Of a stretch of 64,000 nucleotides of DNA, positions 1 through 16,322 are shown in pieces. This DNA comes from RBC038 sp041390625 (GTDB taxonomy: Bacteria > Chloroflexota > Dehalococcoidia > UBA2979). The stretch is taken from assembly GCA_041390625.1 (NCBI GenBank), contig JAWKPM010000006.1, forward strand, positions 62,001 to 126,000. Reading direction: 5' to 3'. The translations under genes were made by a program, and so were the position numbers. The notes under the pieces were generated by a model, which worked only from the letters and a program-made list of their open reading frames with translations, had not been told where the DNA came from and searched no databases. Position 1 is the first letter of the stretch, and each line of letters begins with the position of its first letter.

Positions 1-375
1 GGCGTACCTCGGTCAGAGGGGACGATCGTCGAGGCATTCCCGATCAGTACCTGCGAGTCGGAGTGGCACGCCGAAGCCGATACCATCGCGTCGATCGTGG
101 GCGATGAGCCGCGGACGCTGTTTGCCGTGGTGGAACTCGATGACCTCACCGATGTTCACGGTTCGGGCGTGAACATCCCTGTGACGCATGCGCTGATCTT
201 CGAGCGGGGCGATGGCGACGGGGCCAGCGGGATGTTGTTCGCGATCGACGGCGAGCACATCAGATACATCGATGTGCTGTGCGGGGGGTCGGCTGCGGCG
301 TTCCTCACGGAGCCGCTGAGCGAGGTGTACGGGCCACTCGAGGTCATCCTTCGGGGCCCCGCGTTTTCGGGGTAG
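1..375 (+). CDS. hypothetical protein, 3' end only
   Basis: This is an open frame running in from the left edge and ending at a TAG stop at 373-375, so the true start may lie outside the window. An internal ATG exists at 97. The roughly 124 visible residues have the high third-position GC of neighbouring real genes and read like a compact globular protein, with no membrane segment and no motif I recognise. It lies upstream of rpoB in the same direction but is separated from it by about 300 bases with its own promoter candidate. No function can be assigned. Confidence 0.45.
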   Translation, partial: GVPRSEGTIVEAFPISTCESEWHAEADTIASIVGDEPRTLFAVVELDDLTDVHGSGVNIPVTHALIFERGDGDGASGMLFAIDGEHIRYIDVLCGGSAAAFLTEPLSEVYGPLEVILRGPAFSG

Positions 376-446
376 CCGGAGTCACCGGGGCATACACTTC
401 CCTTGTGGATAAGTTCGTTGACACACAAGGGCGGCGAACGCTACCG

Positions 447-475
447 TTGCTTTTCCTGCGGCCTTCGGGTATCCT
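447..475 (+). promoter_or_regulatory. candidate rpoBC promoter in the rpoB leader
   Basis: The gap 376-684 holds no gene. Within it TTGCTT (447-452) and TATCCT (470-475) are separated by exactly 17 bases, a sigma70-type spacing, which would give a leader of about 200 bases before rpoB. A second weaker pair, TTGACA at 418-423 with TACCGT at 442-447, lies just upstream. No ribosomal-protein gene or attenuator hairpin is obvious in the rest of the leader. The rpoB ribosome binding site is AGGAG at 674-678. Confidence 0.4.
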
Positions 476-684
476 CCTAAGGCGTTGGGCGCGGCCTGTT
501 CTATTGTCATCGATCGGTTCGCTCCGAGTGGGAGATGTCCTGCCTCGGAGCGTCAGCATGTTCGGCACCCCTACCGGCTGCTGACGATTGACCGTCCCCG
601 GAACCGAACTGCCTCGACGCTGCGAACGTCCCGCCCGGCGGTCCGTTCGCTCTGCACACTAGCGGCCACCGCGAGGAGTCTCTC

Positions 685-8776
<8,092 letters not shown>

Positions 8777-8803
8777 TCCTCGACTGGTTCGAGCGGAATC
8801 ATG

Positions 8804-8840
8804 CGAAGCCCCGGCCATCGGCCGGGGCTTCGTTCGTTTC
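8804..8840 (+). terminator. rho-independent terminator after rpoC
   Basis: A perfect 13-bp stem, CGAAGCCCCGGCC / GGCCGGGGCTTCG, with an ATC loop (8804-8832) is followed by TTCGTTTC. It starts 28 bases after the rpoC stop, where the end of the rpoBC transcript is expected. Confidence 0.8.
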
Positions 8841-8940
8841 GAGCGTCATTGGCGCGCCCTCGGATGGTGGCGGCTCGATACGATCGGTGCATTCGACCTC
8901 GATGCGGCTCGAATCTAGTCGTGCGACATAAGGACTGGCG

Positions 8941-10230
8941 ATGACGAACGAGACGGGAAGCGCTGCGGTGGGGATGAGCGACGGGGACCTGACCCTCGAC
9001 AACGCGATGCGTCAGTTCCATCGGGCGGCGGACCGGCTGCGCCTGAGCGACAAGCACCGCGAGATCCTGACGTCGTTCAAGACCGTCTTCGAGACCGAGT
9101 TCCCGGTGGAGTTCGACGACGGATCGTTCCGCGTGTTCAAGGGCTACCGCGTGCTGCACAACGGCGCGCGGGGGCCGACGAAGGGTGGCATCCGCTATGC
9201 GCCGATGGTCTCGCTGGGCGAGGTGAAGGCGCTGGCGATGTGGATGACGTGGAAGTGCGCGGTCATCGACCTGCCGTTCGGAGGGGCGAAGGGCGGCGTG
9301 GTCGTCGATCCTCGGGAGCTGTCGCCGAGCGAGCTGCAGAACCTGACGCGGCGCTACGCGTCCGAGATCAACCCGATCATTGGGCCGGACCGTGACATCC
9401 CGGCGCCGGACCTGGGGACGAACCCGCAGGTGATGGCCTGGATCATGGACACGTACTCGATCGGGCAGGGGTACACCGTGCCGAGCGTGGTGACGGGCAA
9501 GCCGATCGCCATCGGTGGGTCCGAGGGGCGCTTCGAGGCGACGGGGCGGGGGCTGGTCTACGTCCTCGCGCAGCACCTGTCGGAGAGCGGGGGCATCGCG
9601 GGGCGCACGGCCTCGGTGCAAGGGTTCGGCAACGTGGGCGGCGTGACGGCACGGCTGCTGCAGGAGGCGGGCGCACGGGTGCAGTACGTGTGCGACCAGT
9701 ACGTGGGGATCCACGACCCGGCAGGCATCGACTGCATGGCGCTGTGGACGCACGTGCAGGACGGCGGCGGGTTGAGCGACTGGACCGGGCCGGGCGAGCG
9801 CATCCCCTCGGAGGACGTGCTGTACGCGGACGTCGACGTCCTCGTGCCGGCGGCCGTCGAGGGCGTGATCACGGCTGCGAACGTCGATCGCGTCCAGGCG
9901 AGTCTCATCATCGAGGGCGCGAACGGACCGCTGTCGCCCGAGGCGGACGAGGAGCTGGCGGCGCGCGGGGTGACGGTGATCCCGGACATCCTCGCGAACG
10001 CGGGCGGCGTGACGGCCTCGTACTTCGAGTGGGTGCAGTCGCGCGACTTCCGTCGATGGACCATCGACGAGGTGAATCCGCTGCTGGCGCGGTACATGAC
10101 GGATGGCTACACGGCGGTGGCGCGCCGCGCGCACGCGGGCGGCGAAATCTGCACGCTGCGGGACGCCTCGCAGTGGATCGGCATCGAGCGGGTGATCGAG
10201 GCGATGGAGCTGCGGGGCATCTTCCCGTGA
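8941..10230 (+). CDS. gdhA: glutamate dehydrogenase (Glu/Leu/Phe/Val family)
   Basis: This enzyme reversibly deaminates glutamate to 2-oxoglutarate and ammonia with NAD(P). It has 429 residues, the usual length of the hexameric class. The start is ATG 8941 with AGGA six bases upstream. The dimerisation/substrate half carries KGGIRYAP and the catalytic-lysine loop LPFGGAKGGV (residues 111-120, Lys117). The Rossmann half carries VQGFGNVGG and the late block PDILANAGGVTASYFEW. The annotated family could also include leucine dehydrogenases, but the length and the lysine loop favour glutamate. The downstream acetyltransferase start overlaps its stop (GTGA), so the two are co-transcribed. Confidence 0.93.
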   Translation: MTNETGSAAVGMSDGDLTLDNAMRQFHRAADRLRLSDKHREILTSFKTVFETEFPVEFDDGSFRVFKGYRVLHNGARGPTKGGIRYAPMVSLGEVKALAMWMTWKCAVIDLPFGGAKGGVVVDPRELSPSELQNLTRRYASEINPIIGPDRDIPAPDLGTNPQVMAWIMDTYSIGQGYTVPSVVTGKPIAIGGSEGRFEATGRGLVYVLAQHLSESGGIAGRTASVQGFGNVGGVTARLLQEAGARVQYVCDQYVGIHDPAGIDCMALWTHVQDGGGLSDWTGPGERIPSEDVLYADVDVLVPAAVEGVITAANVDRVQASLIIEGANGPLSPEADEELAARGVTVIPDILANAGGVTASYFEWVQSRDFRRWTIDEVNPLLARYMTDGYTAVARRAHAGGEICTLRDASQWIGIERVIEAMELRGIFP

Positions 10231-10835
10231 CGCTGCCGCCGGTCGAGCCGCCCGGCGGCGTTCGCATCATCGACCTCGAGGCGTCGAACGAGGGGCTCGT
10301 GGGGGAAGTGGCGCAGCTGCTCCTCGATGGGTTTCGCGTGCACTCGCCGGGGTGGTTCGACGGCCTCGATGATGCGCTCGACGAGGTGCACGAGTCGTTC
10401 GACGAGGACCGCATCAGCCGGGTCGCCGTCGACGCCTCGGGGAGCGCGGTCGGGTTCATCGGCGGGATCAAGCAGTACGACGGGCTGACGTGGGAGCTGC
10501 ACCCGCTGGTGGTGCGGGAGGACGCGCGGTTGCGCGGCCTCGGACGGGCGCTCGTGCGGGACCTCGAGCTGCGGGTGGTGGCGCGCGGCGGCGAGAGCAT
10601 GTGGCTGGGCACGGACGACGAGGACGGCCGCACCTCGCTGAGCGCGGTCGACCTCTACGACGACCCGCTGGGGCACCTCGGGCGCATCGAGAACCCGGGG
10701 TGGCATCCATTCGAGTTCTATCAGCGGGTGGGGTACTCGATCGTGGGGGTGCTGCCGGACGCGAACGGGCCGGGGCGGCCCGACATCTTCCTCGCGCGGC
10801 GGCTGGTGCCTCGGGAGGCCTCGAAGGCGCCGTAA
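10227..10835 (+). CDS. GNAT acetyltransferase resembling AAC(6') aminoglycoside acetyltransferases
   Basis: 202 residues from a GTG start that overlaps the gdhA stop by four bases. The C-terminal half matches AAC(6')-type enzymes in a long stretch of conserved motifs: WELHPLVV, then LRGLGRALV (acetyl-CoA pyrophosphate loop), LGTDDEDG, SAVDLYDD, EFYQRVGYSIVGVLPDANG and GRPDIFLARR. That family transfers acetyl from acetyl-CoA to the 6'-amine of aminoglycosides, but chromosomal members often have other or unknown natural substrates. No mobile element, integron site or compositional break is seen, so it looks like a resident housekeeping copy. Substrate assignment is inference from motifs only. 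Confidence 0.75.
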   Translation: MTLPPVEPPGGVRIIDLEASNEGLVGEVAQLLLDGFRVHSPGWFDGLDDALDEVHESFDEDRISRVAVDASGSAVGFIGGIKQYDGLTWELHPLVVREDARLRGLGRALVRDLELRVVARGGESMWLGTDDEDGRTSLSAVDLYDDPLGHLGRIENPGWHPFEFYQRVGYSIVGVLPDANGPGRPDIFLARRLVPREASKAP

Positions 10836-10844
10836 CATCTCGCA

Positions 10845-10940
10845 GCAGGGGCGCCCCTTGGGGGCGGCGTCCCGCCCGCCCGCCCCTTCTGGCAGCGAGG
10901 GGCTTCGCCCCTCGCGCTCCCCGCTTCCGCGAGAGGCTCC
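10845..10940 (+). repeat. double-hairpin intergenic repeat, copy 1
   Basis: First of four related elements in the window. It has a hairpin CGCCCC-TTG-GGGGCG (10852-10866), a pyrimidine-rich linker of CCCGCC units, then a perfect hairpin GCGAGGGGC-TTC-GCCCCTCGC (10895-10915). It begins 10 bases after the acetyltransferase stop and may serve as its transcript end. The other copies are at 12995, 39936 and 57176. Confidence 0.75.
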
Positions 10941-11058
10941 CCGCGTCGTTGGGGACACGAAGTGGGTGCAAGCATCCGACGAGGGTTCCTCGGGTGCGAC
11001 ACAGGACGGCGGCCCATCGCGAGTCCGCGTGTCGACGGCGTGTACCTCGGGCGGCGGG

Positions 11059-11322
11059 CTAGCGGAGGGAGTCGTTCCTCGAGAGCCAGCCGAGCTGGCG
11101 CATGCGGGCATGGTCGCGGGCGTGGCGGACGGCGCTGCGGAAGTCCTCGCCGCACTCGGCGCAGTGGAGGAGCGGGCCGACGCGGTCCTCGTCTGTGACG
11201 GGGTGCAGGCGCGCGCGCTCAGCGGCTTCGGTGGGATCGACCTCGATGGTGGCACGCGGGTGCTCGCAGTCCCAGTAGCAGCCGAAGGCGCAGAAGGTCC
11301 GCTCGGAGCGCTCGTCGCTCAT
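11059..11322 (-). CDS. small cysteine-rich protein, possibly zinc-binding
   Basis: 87 residues. The ATG at 11322 overlaps the stop of the nucleotidyltransferase gene (ATGA), so it is the second gene of that operon. The N-terminal part has FCAFGCYWDCEH and the middle has HCAECGEDF followed by two histidines, a spacing that could form a zinc-ribbon-like site. An extension to an upstream ATG at 11496 would run back through the nucleotidyltransferase in another frame and is rejected. Function unknown. Confidence 0.6.
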   Translation of the reverse strand: MSDERSERTFCAFGCYWDCEHPRATIEVDPTEAAERARLHPVTDEDRVGPLLHCAECGEDFRSAVRHARDHARMRQLGWLSRNDSLR

Positions 11323-12095
11323 TCGAGGAGTCCCATCGCGGCCTCGATGGCTGGGTCGACGACGGCGCGCTGACGGTCGTCCAGCAGGCGACGGACGGCG
11401 CCTGCGGCGAGGACGTAGAGGCGCAGGGCGGCGCGCGTCTGGGCCTCGAAGTCCTCGTTCGTTGTGCCGAGCGCACAGGCCTGGGTGCTCGCCCACGGCT
11501 CGCCGATGGTCCCGGCGACGGCGGCCCAGAGGCCGTTCTCGCTGTCGTAGAGCAGGCGGTGGTGGACGCTCATGATCCAGGGGAGGCGGAGAGCGAGGAC
11601 GGAGCGCTGCACGGCCTCGGTGGCGGGCCAGCCGCGGGCGCGGGCGTTGAGGAGCTTCTGTACCTCCTCGGCGTATCCGGTGATCTGCTCGGCGACCCAG
11701 TCGTTGCAGATGGCCTCGCGGGCGTCGGTCCAGCGCCAGTTGGCCGCGACGCCTCGGAGGGCGTTCGCGATGCCGTCGGGGTCGGCGAGGATGACGGCGT
11801 TCCGCCAGCCGGGCACGGCGGCGCCGAGGACGGCGGGGTCATCGAAGGATGCCCTGGTGCGTTCGGCGTAGCCCCAGCTGACGGAGACAAGCACCCCGTC
11901 GCGCCGCGAGAGGCGGTAGCCGGGGCCGCGCCCCTCCCCGTCGGCGATCACGCCGAGGTCGAGGTCGGAGTAGGGGCCGGCGTCGCCTCGCGCGTGGCTG
12001 CCGGCGAGCCAGACGGCGAGGGCGCCGGGCTCGCGCATGAGCTCGCCGGCTATGGCGCGGGCGAGGTCGAGTGCCGCCTCGTGAGTCGTGCTCAT
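11319..12095 (-). CDS. nucleotidyltransferase-domain protein (pol beta superfamily)
   Basis: 258 residues. The N-terminal catalytic core reads WLAGSHARGDAGPYSDLDLG, the GS-x9-DxD signature of pol-beta-type nucleotidyltransferases, in which the two aspartates bind metal and NTP. The helical C-terminal two thirds resembles the substrate-binding part of minimal or aminoglycoside-type adenylyltransferases, but nothing visible fixes the acceptor. The downstream small Cys-rich gene is translationally coupled. There is no ribosome binding site. Instead CATACT lies six bases before the ATG, suggesting a leaderless transcript. Confidence 0.75.
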   Translation of the reverse strand: MSTTHEAALDLARAIAGELMREPGALAVWLAGSHARGDAGPYSDLDLGVIADGEGRGPGYRLSRRDGVLVSVSWGYAERTRASFDDPAVLGAAVPGWRNAVILADPDGIANALRGVAANWRWTDAREAICNDWVAEQITGYAEEVQKLLNARARGWPATEAVQRSVLALRLPWIMSVHHRLLYDSENGLWAAVAGTIGEPWASTQACALGTTNEDFEAQTRAALRLYVLAAGAVRRLLDDRQRAVVDPAIEAAMGLLE

Positions 12096-12101
12096 GGCGG
12101 C

Positions 12102-12107
12102 AGTATG
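12102..12107 (-). promoter_or_regulatory. -10-like box, leaderless start candidate
   Basis: On the minus strand CATACT is followed by exactly six bases and then the ATG of the nucleotidyltransferase gene. No Shine-Dalgarno sequence is present. A -35 box is not evident. Confidence 0.35.
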
Positions 12108-12239
12108 GCAGACGCACGGCGCGGCCGAGGGTCCCCTCCTCGATGGCGGTTCGGCCCTCGGACGGGCGCGGCTTGGCGACGAGACTGGAGGCTCGCAATC
12201 GCACCATGAAGCAGTTGGAACGAGGAGTCATGACGACAC

Positions 12240-12958
12240 CCAAGCACCGCCAGTGGCTCGGAGTCACGACGTTGCTGGCTGCCACGGCGGCCATTGCCGC
12301 ATTCGCCGCGGTCTTCGGATGGCCGGGGCTCGCCTCGGCGCAGTCACCGGGCCCCGGAGCGGGCGGTCCTCGCGTGGGCGGCGGCGTCCACGGCGACGCG
12401 CCCACGCCCGGCGGGATCGGCCTGATGGTGACCACTCGCGACCAGGATCGCGACCAGATCATGCTGCAGCTGCAGGACCAGGACTGTGAGCCGCTCACGC
12501 TGGCGACGCTCACCGACGGTCGCTGGCACATCTACATCCCCGGCGGTCCGGCTCAGCTGCAGAGCGATTTCCCGCAGCAGCTGGCGGCGGACACGCCGTT
12601 CTTCGTGCGTTGCCGCGACGCGGCGCCTGCGGTGGTTCGCGTTGGCGCGGACGACAGCGGCTCGAGCGTGAGCCTCGAGGTGGGTCAGCGGCTTCGGGTG
12701 ACGCTGGAGTCGAACCCCACGACCGGGTACAGCTGGCAGCTCACCGGCGCGCCGGACCCGGCAGTCCTCGAGCAGGTGCTTGGGCCGATCTACATCGGTG
12801 GAGCGTCGGACCTCGTGGGGGCCGCCGGGACCGAGACGTTCGACTTCCTCGCGGTGGGAGCGGGTACGACCTCGATCTCGCTGGAGTACGCGCGGCCGTT
12901 CGAGGCGAACTCGATGACGGATGCGTGGACGATCGATGTGACGGTGACGGCGCCCTAG
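12240..12958 (+). CDS. secreted chagasin-family (I42) peptidase inhibitor
   Basis: About 239 residues from ATG 12240, which directly follows GAGGAG; an in-frame ATG at 12206 is the alternative. A signal peptide is clear: a basic start, a long Ala-rich hydrophobic stretch, and ASA before QS. The C-terminal domain has the hallmarks of chagasin-like inhibitors of papain-family cysteine peptidases. These are a loop NPTTGYSW, then a GAAGTETFDF strand, and finally the LEYARPFE motif. The middle third, with two cysteines (QDC and VRC), is an extra domain I do not recognise. Family knowledge predicts tight, reversible inhibition of cysteine proteases outside the cell. No target protease is next to it. 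Confidence 0.8.
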
Positions 12959-12994
12959 CGCCTCGATCTGGGTGCGGGCGGCTGTTCGTTCCGG

Positions 12995-13090
12995 AGGGTG
13001 GACGCCCCTTCGGGGCGGCGGCCCGCCCGTCCAGCCCTCTGGCTCGGGCGCAGCTAGGGGCCTCGCCCCTCGCGATCCCTCTTTTAGGAG
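12995..13090 (+). repeat. double-hairpin intergenic repeat, copy 2
   Basis: It has hairpin CGCCCC-TTC-GGGGCG (13003-13017), a CCCGCCCG linker, and a shorter second hairpin AGGGGC-CTC-GCCCCT (13056-13070). It is followed by a T-rich tail CTCTTTT. It lies 3' of the chagasin gene and between it and the converging radical SAM gene. The first stem has the same bases as copy 1 with only one loop change. Confidence 0.7.
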
Positions 13091-13144
13091 CTTGAGGGTT
13101 CGCTCCGCGCAGCCTCGATGTGCGTTACTCCTCGGTGAGCCCGC

Positions 13145-15097
13145 CTAGACGAGAGTGACAGGCTCCCAGCGCTTTTCGAGCTGCTCGCGGAGGCGGGCGG
13201 CCTTCTCCGGGCCGTGCTTTGCCGTGACGAGGTCCACGATCTTGTGGCGGCATTCGCCGTTCACGTCCTGGTGGCCGCAGACGTTGCAGGGGAAGCGCTT
13301 GCAGTCGAGCGTGACCTCCTCGTTGAGGGTCTTCATCCACTCGCCTCGGAGGAAGGGCTTCTGCGTCGCGGAGTCGATGTGGTCCCACGGCAGCGCCTCC
13401 CAGAGGTCGCGGTCGCGGTGGGCGTAGTCGGCGGGGTTCAGGCCGTGCTGGTCGAAGGCCTGCTGCCAGATCGACCAGTCGTGACGCTCGGACCAGGCAT
13501 CGAAGGTGGCGCCGTTGCGCCAGGCGGTCTCGATGACGTCGGCGACGCGGCGGTCGCCCCTCGAGAGCACGGCCTCGAGGAGGGACTTCTCGGGGTCCTC
13601 CCATGTGAACTGGACGCCGGCGCGCTTGCAGCCGTCGCGCAGGAGGCGGTGGCGGCGTCGCAGCGTCTCGGCGTCGCACTGGGCGAGCCACTGGTAGGGC
13701 GTGTGCGCCTTCGGGATGAAGTTCGAGGTGGAGACGCGCACGCGGGCGCGGCCGCCGATGTGCCTACGGCCGATGGCCTTCACCTCGGAGGCGATGCGCA
13801 CGATCTCCTCGACGTCGAAGTCGGTCTCGGTGGGCTGGCCGACCATGAAGTACATCTTGATCGAGGTCCAGCCGTTGGCGAAGGCGTTCTCAGCGGCTGA
13901 GAGCAGCTGCTCCTCGGTGATGAGCTTGTTGATGGTGTTGCGGAGGCGCTGCGAGCCGGCCTCGGGGGCGAGGGTGAGGGTGTGCTTCTTGCCTCGGGCG
14001 ACGGCGTTCGCGATCTCGACGGAGAACGAGTCGACGCGGGTCGAAGGGATCGAGATCTTGAGGCCTCGATCGCCGTAGGCGTCCATGAGGGCGTGGACCA
14101 TGGGCGCGATCTCGGTGTGGTCGGTCGTGGAGAGCGACATCAGCGAGAGCTCCTGGTAGCCGGTGTTGTCGAGGAGCTCGCCGGCGGCGCGCACGACCTC
14201 CTCGACGGAGCGCTCGCGGGTGGGGCGGTAGATCATCCCGGCCTGGCAGAAGCGGCAGCCCTGGGTGCAGCCGCGCTGGATCTCGATGGTGGCGCGGTCG
14301 TGGACGACCTCCATGAAGGGGACGATCGGCTTCGTGAGGGGCGGGGGCAGCTGCTGGACGACGCGGCGGACGACGCGCGCGGGAGCGGCCTCGTCGATGG
14401 GAACGGTCTCGAGGTAGCGCCCGGCCTCGTCGTAGCGGGCTTCGTACAGCGAGGGGACGTAGACGCCCCAGACGCGGGCGAGGCGGCGGTAGAGCTCGAT
14501 GCGGGGCTCGCCCGAGGTCTTCCAGTCGCGGACGGCGTTCGCCACGTCCTCGATGACCTCTTCGCCCTCGCCGCAGACGAACGCGTCGAAGAAGGCGTGC
14601 ATCGGCTCCGGCTCGAGGGCGGCCGAGCCGCCGGCGATGACGATGGTGTCGTCGCGGCCTCGGTCGGCGGCGCGGATGGGGATGCCGGCGAGGTCGAGCA
14701 GGTTCAGGACGTTGGTGAAGCAGACCTCGTACTGGAGCGTGATGCCGAGGATGTCGAAGTCGCTCACAGGGTGGCGCGTCTCGAGGGAGCGCAGCGGCTC
14801 GTTGTGCTCTCGGAGCAGCGCCTCGAAGTCGGTCCAGGGCGAGAAGACGCGCTCGCAGAGCGTGTCGTCCCGCTTGTTGAGGATGTCGTAGAGGATGGCC
14901 AGGCCGAGGTTCGACATGCCGAGGTCGTAGAGGTCGGGGTAGGCGAGCACCACGCGCAGGTCGCGGGCGTCCCAGTCCTTTGCGATCGAGTGGAGCTCGC
15001 CGCCGGCGTAGCGGGTGGGCTTCTGAACGCGGCCAATCAGTCGCTCGTAGATCGACGAGTCGGAGGTCGCGGCCGGTCGTTCGATGGTGGTGGTCAT
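13145..15097 (-). CDS. B12-binding-like radical SAM protein (TIGR03960-type)
   Basis: 650 residues from ATG 15097; the frame remains open further upstream to 15799, but the added sequence is not protein-like and overlaps the neighbour. The radical SAM iron-sulfur motif is C277-x3-C281-x2-C284 (GCTQGCRFC). Before it is an N-terminal domain with YPDLYDLGMSNLG and IAGGSAALEPEP, typical of the cobalamin-binding-like half of YgiQ/BchE-type proteins. After it come PSTRVDSF and TLAPEAGSQRLRNTINK. The C-terminus has an extra cysteine cluster, CNVCGHQDVNGEC. The family is widespread and often encoded with a DUF2344 partner, which is absent here. The reaction is unknown. Confidence 0.85.
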   Translation of the reverse strand: MTTTIERPAATSDSSIYERLIGRVQKPTRYAGGELHSIAKDWDARDLRVVLAYPDLYDLGMSNLGLAILYDILNKRDDTLCERVFSPWTDFEALLREHNEPLRSLETRHPVSDFDILGITLQYEVCFTNVLNLLDLAGIPIRAADRGRDDTIVIAGGSAALEPEPMHAFFDAFVCGEGEEVIEDVANAVRDWKTSGEPRIELYRRLARVWGVYVPSLYEARYDEAGRYLETVPIDEAAPARVVRRVVQQLPPPLTKPIVPFMEVVHDRATIEIQRGCTQGCRFCQAGMIYRPTRERSVEEVVRAAGELLDNTGYQELSLMSLSTTDHTEIAPMVHALMDAYGDRGLKISIPSTRVDSFSVEIANAVARGKKHTLTLAPEAGSQRLRNTINKLITEEQLLSAAENAFANGWTSIKMYFMVGQPTETDFDVEEIVRIASEVKAIGRRHIGGRARVRVSTSNFIPKAHTPYQWLAQCDAETLRRRHRLLRDGCKRAGVQFTWEDPEKSLLEAVLSRGDRRVADVIETAWRNGATFDAWSERHDWSIWQQAFDQHGLNPADYAHRDRDLWEALPWDHIDSATQKPFLRGEWMKTLNEEVTLDCKRFPCNVCGHQDVNGECRHKIVDLVTAKHGPEKAARLREQLEKRWEPVTLV

Positions 15098-15307
15098 CGG
15101 AGGGTCCTCACGTGGGGCTGCGGTGTGGCCGGGCGCGCGACGCGCCTCGGGCCCCGGGAATCGTGGTCCGCATGCTGGGATTCGTGGTTGCTTCGAGTGA
15201 TCAGGGTACCCATTGGTCCCAAGCCGACGCCAGCGTTCGGGGTGATTCTCGGTGCTTGCCGGGTGCCGTACGATGAGGACCTCGCGGAGGGTTTGCTGGA
15301 GGCATGG

Positions 15308-15388
15308 ATGCGCAAGGCACTTGGGCTCGTCGTACTGGTCGGCGTCGTCACCGCCGGTGTCGGCATGTGGTGGTGGCGCAAGGCCTAG
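15308..15388 (+). CDS. 26-residue single-pass membrane peptide
   Basis: A short frame in the 391-base gap between the radical SAM gene and the metallo-hydrolase gene. GGAGG (15298-15302) lies five bases before ATG 15308. A TACGAT -10-like box lies about 35 bases upstream. The peptide begins MRKALG, continues as a hydrophobic stretch of valines, leucines and glycines, and ends GMWWWRKA, so it has positive ends around one membrane span. The rest of the gap (15098-15307 and 15389-15488) shows nothing I can name. Tiny membrane proteins of this shape are known widely; its role is unknown. Confidence 0.5.
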   Translation: MRKALGLVVLVGVVTAGVGMWWWRKA

Positions 15389-15488
15389 CCTCGACGGGGT
15401 AGCCCCCGCCTCGAGTCTCACTTCTCGGCAGCGGAATCTGCGATTCGCGACCTCGCCACGCGAGGTGTGACTGTGCCCGGGAGCAGCC

Positions 15489-16286
15489 ATGCATCGAACG
15501 AACGTCGGCGACATCGAGATCACCGCGCTGATCGACATGGTGCAGGCGTACGGCGCCGCGGGTGTGTACTCCGAGGCCGGTGACGCACTGCAGCAGTACG
15601 CCCAGTTCCTCGATGGCGAAGGCAAGGTCACGCTCAACTTCGCCTGCTTCCTGCTGCGGGCCGACGGGCGCACCGTCCTCGTGGATGCGGGGAACGGGCC
15701 GGAGGCGGACGGGAAGCTCCTCGAGGAGCTCGAGGCGGCCGGGGTGAGCGCCGGCGACATCGACGCGGTGCTGTTCACGCACCTGCACGGCGACCACACG
15801 GGCTGGAACCTCGTGCGGGAGAGTGGGCAACCTCGATTCCCGAACGCGCGGTACCTCGTGCCGCAGGGCGACTGGAATCACTACCGCGTGCAGGACCCGC
15901 AGCCGAAGTCGTTCGTGCGCGACATGCTGCCGCTCGATGCCCTCGGGGTGATGGATCTCGTGGCTGGGGAGTACGAGATCACGCCGTCCCTCGTGACGTG
16001 GCACACGCCGGGGCACACGCCCGGCCATCTCTCGGTGGTGGCGAAGTCGGGCGGGGTGGAGGCGTACGTCATCGGGGACGCGCTGCTCACGCCCATCGAT
16101 GTGGCGGAACCGGACTGGGTGACGACCTGGGACTGGGACGCCGAGCACGTGCGGGCGACGCGTCGAGCGCTGATCGAGCGCGTCGAGGCCTCGAACGCCC
16201 TCGTGGCGGCGTCGCATCTGCCGGTGCCGGGGCTCGGTCACCTCGCGACCGAGGGCGGGCGACGGGTGTTCCAGCCGCTCGGGTAG
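15489..16286 (+). CDS. MBL-fold metallo-hydrolase
   Basis: 265 residues of the metallo-beta-lactamase fold. The zinc ligands are visible in order: THLHGDHTG (HxHxDH), HTPGHTPGH, IGDALL (Asp) and ASHLPVPG (His). VDAGNGPEADGKL fits the AttM/quorum-quenching-lactonase and related alkyl hydrolase subgroup, but the subgroup covers many substrates. The start at ATG 15489 has only a weak GGGAG upstream. It faces a converging two-gene unit on the other strand, so it is probably monocistronic. Hydrolase activity is likely; the substrate is not inferable. Confidence 0.85.
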   Translation: MHRTNVGDIEITALIDMVQAYGAAGVYSEAGDALQQYAQFLDGEGKVTLNFACFLLRADGRTVLVDAGNGPEADGKLLEELEAAGVSAGDIDAVLFTHLHGDHTGWNLVRESGQPRFPNARYLVPQGDWNHYRVQDPQPKSFVRDMLPLDALGVMDLVAGEYEITPSLVTWHTPGHTPGHLSVVAKSGGVEAYVIGDALLTPIDVAEPDWVTTWDWDAEHVRATRRALIERVEASNALVAASHLPVPGLGHLATEGGRRVFQPLG

Positions 16287-16322
16287 GCGGTTGCGGGCCG
16301 CGTTTAGGGGCTCGGCACCTCG

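Noticed and set aside
15098..15799. Upstream extension of the radical SAM gene to 15799
   Set aside because: The added residues are not protein-like, overlap the metallo-hydrolase gene and precede a good ATG at 15097.
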